Positions 1 through 5,162 of a stretch of 11,587 nucleotides of DNA are shown piece by piece; position 1 is the stretch's first letter; the number at the start of each line of letters is the position of its first letter. Below the pieces are notes generated by a model. That model did no database searches, had not been told where the DNA came from, and saw nothing but the letters and a program-made list of their open reading frames with translations. Source of the DNA: Caldisericia bacterium (lineage in GTDB: Bacteria > Caldisericota > Caldisericia > B22-G15); NCBI GenBank assembly GCA_021158845.1, contig JAGGSY010000027.1, forward strand, positions 1 through 11,587, read 5' to 3'. The position numbers and the translations under genes are program-made.

Positions 1-591
1 TTGAGAAAATACTTCAATTCCTACAAATGAAGCAGCAAAAACAAGGATAAAAGACCATGAAAGTGTAGCAAAGGGACTACCCATATCAAATTTAGAAACA
101 TAGGCACTTAACCCAAGAGTATCTATGGAGATTTGATAGAATATCAGTAAAATAAGAGAAGTAACTATACTGTATAATGGGGGTAAAAACATGATTGGCA
201 GACTAAACAAGCCAACTGCACCAAGCATCTGTAATATTCCCCAATCAAAGGATCTTTTAACTAATAAAATTCCCACAAATCCAAAAAGAAATAAAATTAC
301 ATAGCGTTTTACAAAATGAAAGAGGGTTTTCTTTAATCCAAAACGAGAAAGTCTCGCATTTAGAGAAATGCGATATGCCATACCCATGGCAAATAGAAAC
401 ATTGGAGCTACCAAGTCAGGGAATTGATAGCCATTCCATGGAGAGTGTTTTAACCAGTTTGGCACATTGCTATAGGAAGATAGGGAATTAACAAGTATCA
501 TTAAAAACAGAGCAAGCCCACGGAAATGATCAAGAGATGATAATCGTTTTCTCTTTTTCTTTCTTGTTATAAGTTGATTGTTGTTTTCCAT
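1..591 (-). CDS. HGSNAT/NagX-like transmembrane acyltransferase (DUF5009/DUF1624 type), N-terminal part only
   Basis: The frame is open from an ATG at 591-589 down to base 1, giving 197 residues with the C-terminus beyond the window. A basic N-terminus (KKKRKR, 11-16) is followed by SLDHFRG (19-25), a first membrane segment (about 25-40), KHSPWNG (48-54), DLVAPMFLFAMGMAYRIS (59-76) as a second segment, and several further hydrophobic segments. This order matches the heparan-alpha-glucosaminide N-acetyltransferase family, in which the His of the KHxxWNG motif (here His49) is the proposed acetyl-accepting residue. Family members move acetyl groups across the membrane onto sugars; the substrate here is unknown. 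The chosen start has a Shine-Dalgarno AAGGA six bases upstream; an in-frame ATG at 627-625 lacks one, and in-frame stops lie just above it. Five of nine Arg codons are CGN, unlike the neighbouring operon. It is transcribed divergently from rpsB. Confidence 0.78.
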   Translation of the reverse strand, partial: MENNNQLITRKKKRKRLSSLDHFRGLALFLMILVNSLSSYSNVPNWLKHSPWNGYQFPDLVAPMFLFAMGMAYRISLNARLSRFGLKKTLFHFVKRYVILFLFGFVGILLVKRSFDWGILQMLGAVGLFSLPIMFLPPLYSIVTSLILLIFYQISIDTLGLSAYVSKFDMGSPFATLSWSFILVFAASFVGIEVFSQ

Positions 592-630
592 GCCTTTTCC
601 TTCATAAACTTCATTTTTAAAACCCATTTT

Positions 631-650
631 TAATTATTATATAATAATTA
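631..650. repeat. Perfect 20-bp A/T-only inverted repeat
   Basis: Bases 631-640 are the exact reverse complement of 641-650, with no spacer. Because it is symmetric it contains TATAAT on both strands (640-645 plus, 641-636 minus). It lies just upstream of the left-hand acyltransferase and about 90 bases upstream of the rpsB promoter. It could be an operator for a dimeric regulator, part of a promoter, or chance in A/T-rich DNA; the sequence alone does not decide. Confidence 0.6.
636..641 (-). promoter_or_regulatory. Possible -10 element for the divergent acyltransferase
   Basis: On the minus strand TATAAT spans 641-636. A start about six or seven bases downstream (near 629) would give a leader of roughly 38 bases to the ATG at 591, consistent with that start having the ribosome binding site. 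No convincing -35 hexamer lies 16-18 bases upstream, so this is a weak call. Confidence 0.3.
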
Positions 651-738
651 TCCTATTGATACGCCTTAATAACTTCTAATCATTTTCATTAAATTTATTT
701 ATGCTTCTTAGATCTATTCATATCTCTCTTAACAAAAT

Positions 739-767
739 TTGACCTAACCCTGTTTTTATGGTATAAA
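739..767 (+). promoter_or_regulatory. Sigma-70-type promoter of the rpsB operon with extended -10
   Basis: TTGACC (739-744) and TATAAA (762-767) are separated by exactly 17 bases, each one mismatch from consensus. TG at 759-760, one base before the -10, forms an extended -10 element. A/T-rich DNA with short A and T tracts lies upstream and may act as an UP element. The predicted start is near 774, giving a leader of about 97 bases before rpsB. This is the only strong promoter I can see for the whole 12-gene operon. Confidence 0.8.
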
Positions 768-782
768 GAGATGGAAACCACA

Positions 783-844
783 CGTCCTGGATTTTCTTCA
801 TGGTGCTTCCAAATGTGGAAGTCTGAAGAAAAGATGAAGGGACG
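783..844 (+). promoter_or_regulatory. Structured 5' leader of rpsB: three-stem imperfect hairpin
   Basis: Three nested complementary segments lie between the predicted transcription start and the rpsB ribosome binding site. The outer stem is CGTCC (783-787) with GGACG (840-844). The middle stem is TTTTCTTCA (792-800) with TGAAGAAAA (824-832), nine perfect pairs. The inner stem is CTTCCA (806-811) with TGGAAG (816-821), closing a four-base AATG loop. Internal loops of 4x7 and 5x2 bases separate them. Ribosomal protein operons often carry such leaders as autoregulatory binding sites, and S2 is known to repress its own rpsB-tsf mRNA in Escherichia coli. That this element binds S2 is inference. 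There is no U-tract, so it is not an intrinsic terminator. Confidence 0.7.
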
Positions 845-856
845 GAGGAAAAACCT

Positions 857-865
857 AAAGGAGGT
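857..865 (+). promoter_or_regulatory. Very strong ribosome binding site of rpsB
   Basis: AAAGGAGGT is a nine-base match to the anti-Shine-Dalgarno sequence, five bases before the rpsB ATG. ACCT at 853-856 could pair with AGGT at 862-865, and CTTCC at 806-810 in the leader hairpin could pair with GGAGG at 860-864. An alternative fold that hides the site is therefore possible but unproven. A second GGAGG lies at 844-848, at the foot of the leader hairpin. Confidence 0.85.
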
Positions 866-870
866 AAAAG

Positions 871-1710
871 ATGCAGGTAACCATGAAACAACTCCTTGAA
901 GTAGGAGCACATTTTGGTCATCAAACCAAGAGATGGAATCCCAAGATGAAGAAGTACATATTTATGGAGAGAAATGGGATTCACATATTTGATTTAAGAT
1001 ATACCCTTGAAGCAATTGAAAGGGCATGTGAGTATGTCTCCAATATTGTAAGAGAAGGTGAAATAATTATCTTTGTTGGAACAAAGAAACAGGCTCAGGA
1101 TATCGTAAAAGAAGAGGCAGAGAGATGTGGCATGTACTATGTTAATCAGAGATGGGTTGGTGGACTTCTCACAAACTTTTCTGAAATTAGAAAAAGGATA
1201 GATAGACTTGAGGAGCTAATAAGAATGGATGAGAGAGGAGATATAGATAAGCTTCCACTTAAAGAGGCAAAGAAATTAAGGAGGGAGAAGAGAAAACTCT
1301 TAAGATTCTTTGGAGGTTTGAGAGGAATACCAAAAATACCAAGAGCAATATTTGTAACAGATACAAAGAAGGACAGAAATGCAATACTTGAGGCAAGGAA
1401 AAAGGGTGTTACAGTTATAGCGATGGTTGATACAAACTGCGATCCTGACGATGCAGATATTCCAATCCCTTCCAACGATGATGCAATAAGAGCTATAAGG
1501 CTTATAACAGGCGCCATTGCAGATGCAGTGATAGAGGGAAGAGAGGGAAAGATTATAGAAGAGGAAAAGAAACCCGAGGAGAAGGTAGAAGAGATGTTCC
1601 TTACAAGTGAAGAAGAGATAAAGGAATTCATGGAGGAGGGGAAAGAAGAGGGTGAAGCATCTGAAGAAGACAATAAAGAAGAGATAAAGGAGGAGAAGAA
1701 TGAAGATTAG
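871..1710 (+). CDS. rpsB: 30S ribosomal protein S2
   Basis: S2 binds late to the 30S subunit at the head-platform junction and is needed for docking of S1-like function and mRNA binding. The 279-residue product starts MQVTMKQLLEVGAHFGHQ and carries the S2 signatures VGAHFGHQTKRWNPKM (11-26), IHIFDLRYT (37-45), NQRWVGGLLTN (92-102), the coiled-coil region (about 105-145), RGIPKIPRAIFVTD (151-164) and VDTNCDPDDADIPIPSNDDAIRAI (split across 187-209). The core ends near residue 227. Residues 228-279 form an unusual Glu/Lys-rich acidic tail, making the protein longer than the usual 225-260 residues. The ATG follows a near-perfect ribosome binding site. The gene opens the operon and overlaps tsf by 11 bases. 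Confidence 0.98.
   Translation: MQVTMKQLLEVGAHFGHQTKRWNPKMKKYIFMERNGIHIFDLRYTLEAIERACEYVSNIVREGEIIIFVGTKKQAQDIVKEEAERCGMYYVNQRWVGGLLTNFSEIRKRIDRLEELIRMDERGDIDKLPLKEAKKLRREKRKLLRFFGGLRGIPKIPRAIFVTDTKKDRNAILEARKKGVTVIAMVDTNCDPDDADIPIPSNDDAIRAIRLITGAIADAVIEGREGKIIEEEKKPEEKVEEMFLTSEEEIKEFMEEGKEEGEASEEDNKEEIKEEKNED
1686..1693 (+). promoter_or_regulatory. Ribosome binding site of tsf inside the rpsB tail
   Basis: AAAGGAGG ends six bases before the tsf ATG at 1700 and lies within codons of the S2 acidic tail. It fixes the tsf start and implies that ribosomes finishing rpsB pass over the site, favouring coupled translation. Confidence 0.85.
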
Positions 1711-2296
1711 TATGGATCTAATTAAAGAATTAAGGGAAAAAACAGGAGCAGGAGTTTCCCATTGCAAGGAAGCTCTTGTGGAAACCGGTGGAGATATAGA
1801 GAAAGCTATTGAGTATTTGAGGAAGAAGGGACTCGCAAGGGCAGAAAAGAAGATGGGTAGAGTGGCAAAGGAAGGAATTGTCCACTCATATATCCATCTT
1901 GGGGGAAAGATCGGAGTCATGATAGAACTTAACTGCGAAACAGATTTTGTTGCAAGGACAGATGATTTTAAGAAACTGGCAAATGAACTATGTCTTCAAA
2001 TTGCCTTTGATGCACCAGAATATATAAGTAGAGAGGATGTTCCAAAGGAGGTTATTGAAAAGGAGAAGGAGATAATTAGAGAGCAACTTAAAGAGATGAA
2101 TAAACCACCTCACATAATTGAGAAGATAATAGAGGGGAAACTCAATGATTTTTATTCAAAACACTGTCTACTTGAACTTCCCTATATAAGGGATGAAAAG
2201 ATAAAAGTTCAGGATCTTATAAAGGAGTACATCTCAAAACTTGGAGAAAACATAGTTGTGAAAAGATTTGTGAGATTTCAAATTGGAGAAGAATAA
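1700..2296 (+). CDS. tsf: Elongation factor Ts, short thermophile-type
   Basis: EF-Ts exchanges GDP for GTP on EF-Tu in the cytoplasm. The N-terminal UBA-like domain (about 3-45) contains LREKTGAGVSHCKEAL (11-26), where the usual Asp before Cys22 is His. The core carries CETDFVARTDDF (79-90), the conserved TDFV segment that contacts EF-Tu. The remainder (to 198) is a single compact core domain ending in VVKRFVRFQIG. The length is close to the roughly 200-residue EF-Ts of Thermus and Thermotoga and well below the 283 residues of Escherichia coli, in which the core is duplicated. Such short forms act as dimers in Thermus; that is inference here. pyrH starts three bases downstream. Confidence 0.97.
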   Translation: MKISMDLIKELREKTGAGVSHCKEALVETGGDIEKAIEYLRKKGLARAEKKMGRVAKEGIVHSYIHLGGKIGVMIELNCETDFVARTDDFKKLANELCLQIAFDAPEYISREDVPKEVIEKEKEIIREQLKEMNKPPHIIEKIIEGKLNDFYSKHCLLELPYIRDEKIKVQDLIKEYISKLGENIVVKRFVRFQIGEE

Positions 2297-2299
2297 TCT

Positions 2300-3007
2300 A
2301 TGTCGTATAAGAGGATACTCCTTAAAATATCTGGAGAATCACTTTTAGGAGAAAAGAAGTTTGGCGTAGATTTAAAGTTTCTTGAATACATTGGAAAGCA
2401 GATAAAGAGAATTAAAGAAAGAGGAGTTCAGGTTGCAATTGTTGTAGGTGGAGGAAACATATGGAGAGGCAGTGAATGGGAAAAAATGGGTATGGATAGA
2501 TCAACTGCTGATTACATAGGGATGCTTGCCACTGTAATGAATGCACTGGCACTCCAATCAGTGCTTGAGAAGATGGGGCTTATTGTAAGGGTTCAATCTG
2601 CAATAAATATAATGGAGGTCTGCGAACCTTACATAAGAAGAAAAGCTGTAAGACATCTTGAAAAGGGAAGAATTGTGATATTTGCAGCAGGGACAGGAAA
2701 TCCCTTCTTTACAACAGATACGGCAGCTGCCTTAAGGGCAGCAGAGATTGGAGCAGATGTAATTCTTAAGGCAACAAATGTTGATGGTGTGTATTCAGAG
2801 GATCCTCATAAACACAAAGAGGCAAAACTATTAAAAGAGATAACATTTACAGAGTTTCTTGCAAAAAATTTAAGAGCACTTGACCCCACTGCGATCTCCC
2901 TATCAAGGGATAGTAAAATTCCAGTTATTGTGTTTAACATTAAAAAACCAGATTCAATTTATAAAGCTGTGTTTGAAAGAGAAGGAACAATTATAAAGGG
3001 AGGTTAA
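2300..3007 (+). CDS. pyrH: UMP kinase
   Basis: Cytoplasmic amino-acid-kinase-fold enzyme that phosphorylates UMP to UDP with ATP, the entry to UTP and CTP synthesis; it is normally a hexamer, allosterically controlled by GTP and UTP. The 235-residue product shows KISGESLLG (9-17), VVGGGNIWRG (48-57), the UMP-binding GTGNPFFTTDTAA (131-143), KATNVDGVYSEDP (157-169, nucleotide site) and LDPTAISL (194-201), all in the family order and at full length. The ATG follows the tsf stop by three bases, with GGAG about 12 bases upstream. CTP made from its product feeds CdsA, encoded four genes downstream. Confidence 0.98.
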   Translation: MSYKRILLKISGESLLGEKKFGVDLKFLEYIGKQIKRIKERGVQVAIVVGGGNIWRGSEWEKMGMDRSTADYIGMLATVMNALALQSVLEKMGLIVRVQSAINIMEVCEPYIRRKAVRHLEKGRIVIFAAGTGNPFFTTDTAAALRAAEIGADVILKATNVDGVYSEDPHKHKEAKLLKEITFTEFLAKNLRALDPTAISLSRDSKIPVIVFNIKKPDSIYKAVFEREGTIIKGG

Positions 3008-3009
3008 AA

Positions 3010-3561
3010 ATGAAGGAGCTTATAAGAGAAACAGAGAGAAGAATGAAGAAGGTGGAGAAAAACCTTCTTGAGGAATTTAGTAAAATAAGGCTTGGCAAGG
3101 CAAATCCTGTAATCCTTGAAGAAATCAAGGTTGAATACTATGGCCAGCATGTTCCTTTAAATCAGGTTGCAAGTATAAATGTTGTAAACCCCCAAACTGT
3201 CATTGTAGAACCATGGGATAAAAATGTTATTAAGGATGTGGAAAAGGCAATACAACAGGCAAATCTCGGATTGAATCCTCAACTTGAAGGAAACATAATA
3301 AAAATCTTCTTCCCACCTCTATCTGAAGAGAGAAGGCAGGAACTTGTGAAACTTGTAAAGAAGCTCACTGAAGAGAGGAGAATATCCATAAGAAATATAA
3401 GAAGAGATGCAATAGAGGAGATAAGGAAGGCAGAGAAGGATAAAAAAATCTCTGAAGATGAAAGTCATAGATATCAAGAGGAAATTCAGAAGTTAACAGA
3501 TAAGTACAATGAAATTTTATCAAAGCACGAGAAGGCAAAGGAAAAGGATATTCTGGGATAA
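3010..3561 (+). CDS. frr: Ribosome recycling factor
   Basis: RRF works with EF-G to split the post-termination 70S complex. The 183-residue product matches the family's usual 185. Visible signatures are the first helix of the three-helix bundle, with FSKIRLGKANP (23-33), then the domain II beta region VEYYGQHVPLNQVASI (41-56) and VEPWDK (66-71), LNPQLEGNIIKI (88-99), PPLSEERRQELVK (102-114) and IRNIRRDA (127-134), whose Arg132 lies at the position essential in Escherichia coli. GGGAGG (2998-3003), inside the end of pyrH, is six bases before the ATG. The gene starts two bases after pyrH and ends three bases before the ferredoxin gene. Confidence 0.98.
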   Translation: MKELIRETERRMKKVEKNLLEEFSKIRLGKANPVILEEIKVEYYGQHVPLNQVASINVVNPQTVIVEPWDKNVIKDVEKAIQQANLGLNPQLEGNIIKIFFPPLSEERRQELVKLVKKLTEERRISIRNIRRDAIEEIRKAEKDKKISEDESHRYQEEIQKLTDKYNEILSKHEKAKEKDILG

Positions 3562-3564
3562 AGG

Positions 3565-3747
3565 GTGTACATTATAGAAATACTAAAGGGCAAATGTAAT
3601 AAATGTAGGGAATGCCTGAAGGATTGCCCAGTTGAGGCGATAGTCGAAAGAGAAGATGGGTTTAAGATAAATTTAAATAGGTGTATATACTGCGGAATAT
3701 GTATAAAAGAGTGTCCGGAGGGAGCAATAGTTGAAAGAGAAGTATAA
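3565..3747 (+). CDS. Small 2[4Fe-4S] ferredoxin
   Basis: The 60-residue product has two cluster motifs: C11-x2-C14-x2-C17-x3-C21-P and C40-x2-C43-x2-C46-x3-C50-P. In clostridial-type ferredoxins the first three Cys of each motif and the last Cys of the other bind each [4Fe-4S] cluster. The 18 residues between motifs form the usual beta turn. It is expected to be a soluble low-potential electron carrier. The start is a GTG three bases after frr; the only upstream signal is a weak GGGA (3555-3558), so translation is probably coupled to frr. Ferredoxin is unusual at this place in the conserved cluster. Its cotranscription with ispG, whose product needs a low-potential donor such as ferredoxin or flavodoxin, suggests that partner; this is inference. 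The end overlaps uppS by 17 bases. Confidence 0.93.
   Translation: MYIIEILKGKCNKCRECLKDCPVEAIVEREDGFKINLNRCIYCGICIKECPEGAIVEREV
3717..3721 (+). promoter_or_regulatory. Ribosome binding site fixing the TTG start of uppS
   Basis: GGAGG (continuing as GGAG to 3724) lies nine bases before the TTG at 3731, inside the last codons of the ferredoxin gene. It supports this start over the in-frame ATG at 3773, which would remove conserved N-terminal residues ahead of the catalytic Asp. Confidence 0.7.
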
Positions 3748-4423
3748 ATTACCAGAACATGTTGCAATAATAATGGATGGAAATGGAAGATGGGCAACAA
3801 AGCGTGGCCTCCCAAGGGTTTTTGGCCATAGAGAGGGAGTAAAAGCTGTAAAGAGAACAGTTAAATTTTCGCATGAAATTGGAATAAAAACGCTTTCTCT
3901 TTTTTCCTTTTCAACAGAAAACTGGAAAAGGCCAAAGGATGAGGTGATGTTCCTTATGAATCTCTTTAAAGAAACGATAGATAGAGAGTTTGATGAATTG
4001 ATAGAGAAGGGGGTAAGAATAAAATTTTTATCAAAGAGAGAGGGGATACCAGATTTTGTCCTTGAAAGAATGGATAGAGCAGAAGAACTCTCCAAAGACA
4101 ACGACAAAATGAATCTTCTTATTGCTCTAAATTATGGTGGAAGATACGATATAGTTCAAGCTGTTAATAGAATCATCAAAGAAAAGAAAAGTAAAATAGA
4201 TGAGGAGAGTTTCAAGAAGTATCTCCTTACATTTCCATTTTCTGATCCAGATCTTTTGATTAGAACATCAGGGGAGAAGAGAATATCCAACTTTTTCCTG
4301 TATCAGCTTGCTTACACAGAGTTATACTTTACAGAAGTGTTGTGGCCTGATTTTGATGAGAAAGAGTTTGAGAAAGCTCTTAAGGAGTATGAAAGGAGGA
4401 AGAGAAGATTTGGCGCTATCTGA
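3731..4423 (+). CDS. uppS: Isoprenyl transferase (undecaprenyl diphosphate synthase family)
   Basis: cis-Prenyltransferase that extends farnesyl diphosphate with isopentenyl diphosphate to make the C55-type lipid carrier for wall and glycan synthesis; a peripheral membrane enzyme, normally a dimer. The 230-residue product shows HVAIIMDGNGRWA (10-22) with catalytic Asp16, GHREGVKAVK (32-41), FSFSTENWKRP (58-68), LNYGGRYDIV (133-142) and DLLIRTSGEKRISNFF (174-189), then YTELYFTEVLWPDF (195-208). All catalytic and diphosphate-binding motifs are intact. Product chain length cannot be read from sequence. Translation starts at TTG 3731 inside the ferredoxin gene, and the end overlaps cdsA by 14 bases. 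One CGT arginine codon is present; the others are AGA/AGG. Confidence 0.97.
   Translation: MKEKYKLPEHVAIIMDGNGRWATKRGLPRVFGHREGVKAVKRTVKFSHEIGIKTLSLFSFSTENWKRPKDEVMFLMNLFKETIDREFDELIEKGVRIKFLSKREGIPDFVLERMDRAEELSKDNDKMNLLIALNYGGRYDIVQAVNRIIKEKKSKIDEESFKKYLLTFPFSDPDLLIRTSGEKRISNFFLYQLAYTELYFTEVLWPDFDEKEFEKALKEYERRKRRFGAI
4392..4399 (+). promoter_or_regulatory. Ribosome binding site fixing the TTG start of cdsA
   Basis: AAAGGAGG lies within the last uppS codons, 10 bases before the in-frame TTG at 4410. The alternative ATG at 4389 sits on top of this element and has a Shine-Dalgarno sequence only one base away. The far upstream ATG at 4308 would add residues translated out of frame from conserved uppS sequence. 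Confidence 0.7.
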
Positions 4424-5162
4424 AACAAAGAAAAGAATTATAGGAGCTTTATATTTTGGTATTCCCTTCCTTGTTTTCCTCTATCTTGGAAAATACTACT
4501 TCCTTGTTTTTCTTTTACTTCTATCAACAATATCTCTGTTTGAACTCTTGGATATTTCGGGGATAAAAAATTTTCTTTATTTTCCCTCTCTTCTTATACC
4601 ATTCTTCATAAGAAAGGAAGTTGCAATAAGTTTCATACTTCTTTATGTATTTATTGTATTCCTGATAGAGAGGAAAGACAAAAATGACATGGAAAAACAC
4701 ATCCTCTATCCCTTTATTTTCATAACCATAACATCCATTCCCCTGTCTTTCTTCTACATGATTAGAGAGGAGAAAGGATTTTTAATATCACTAATAATCC
4801 TTCTATCCATATGGATTGATGATATTTCAGCATATTTTTTGGGTAAGAAATTTGGAAAGAGAAGAATTGTCCCAAATATCTCTCCTGGTAAAAGTTATGA
4901 GGGACTTGTTGGAAGTTTCATTGTAGTATCCATCTTTCTATTTATTTCCTCTCTTCTGTTCAACCTCTTTCCTCTATACAAATCATTTGTATTTTCCTTA
5001 GTTATAGTAATCCTCTCCTTCCTCGGAGATATATTTGAATCCCTTATAAAGAGGAGATTTAATGTAAAGGATTCAGGGAAAATAATCATGGGTCATGGTG
5101 GTATAATGGATAGGATTGATAGTCTTATATTTACAATACCTGTGTTGTTTTACCTATTATGA
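4410..5162 (+). CDS. cdsA: Phosphatidate cytidylyltransferase (CDP-diacylglycerol synthase)
   Basis: Integral membrane enzyme joining CTP and phosphatidic acid to CDP-diacylglycerol, the precursor of bacterial phospholipids. From the TTG start the product has 250 residues with about seven or eight hydrophobic segments. WIDDISAYFLGKKFG (135-149) and SPGKSYEG (158-165) are conserved. The PROSITE CdsA signature lies at 211-237, from Ser211 through KRR and KDSG to GHGGIMDRID, including the metal-binding Asp residues. All nine arginine codons are AGA or AGG, a useful membrane-protein control for the different codon use of the gene at 1-591. It overlaps uppS by 14 bases, and its stop overlaps the dxr start as ATGA. 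Length is slightly below the common 260-285 residues. Confidence 0.95.
   Translation: MALSETKKRIIGALYFGIPFLVFLYLGKYYFLVFLLLLSTISLFELLDISGIKNFLYFPSLLIPFFIRKEVAISFILLYVFIVFLIERKDKNDMEKHILYPFIFITITSIPLSFFYMIREEKGFLISLIILLSIWIDDISAYFLGKKFGKRRIVPNISPGKSYEGLVGSFIVVSIFLFISSLLFNLFPLYKSFVFSLVIVILSFLGDIFESLIKRRFNVKDSGKIIMGHGGIMDRIDSLIFTIPVLFYLL

Noticed and set aside
783..844. Leader hairpin as a transcription attenuator
   Set aside because: The stems are followed by purine-rich sequence with no U-tract, so intrinsic termination is not expected.
592..870. tRNA, CRISPR, insertion-sequence or attachment-site content in the only intergenic region
   Set aside because: No cloverleaf, repeated units, transposase fragment or terminal repeats are visible; only the palindrome, promoter, leader and ribosome binding site are supported.
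771..899. A 42-codon open frame starting at ATG 771 in the rpsB leader, a possible leader peptide
   Set aside because: The predicted transcription start (near 774) lies after the ATG, there is no ribosome binding site, and the frame runs through the hairpin into rpsB out of frame.
695..984. Minus-strand open frames of 71 and 88 codons over the rpsB leader and start
   Set aside because: They are antisense to the rpsB promoter, leader and conserved S2 N-terminus, and show no recognisable domain or ribosome binding site.
1146..1920. Long minus-strand open frames opposite rpsB and tsf
   Set aside because: They are Ser/Phe/Leu-rich antisense shadows of purine-rich coding DNA; the plus-strand proteins are certain.
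4308..4409. Upstream ATG that would lengthen CdsA by 34 residues
   Set aside because: The extra residues come from another frame of conserved uppS sequence, and a good ribosome binding site at 4392-4399 points to TTG 4410.
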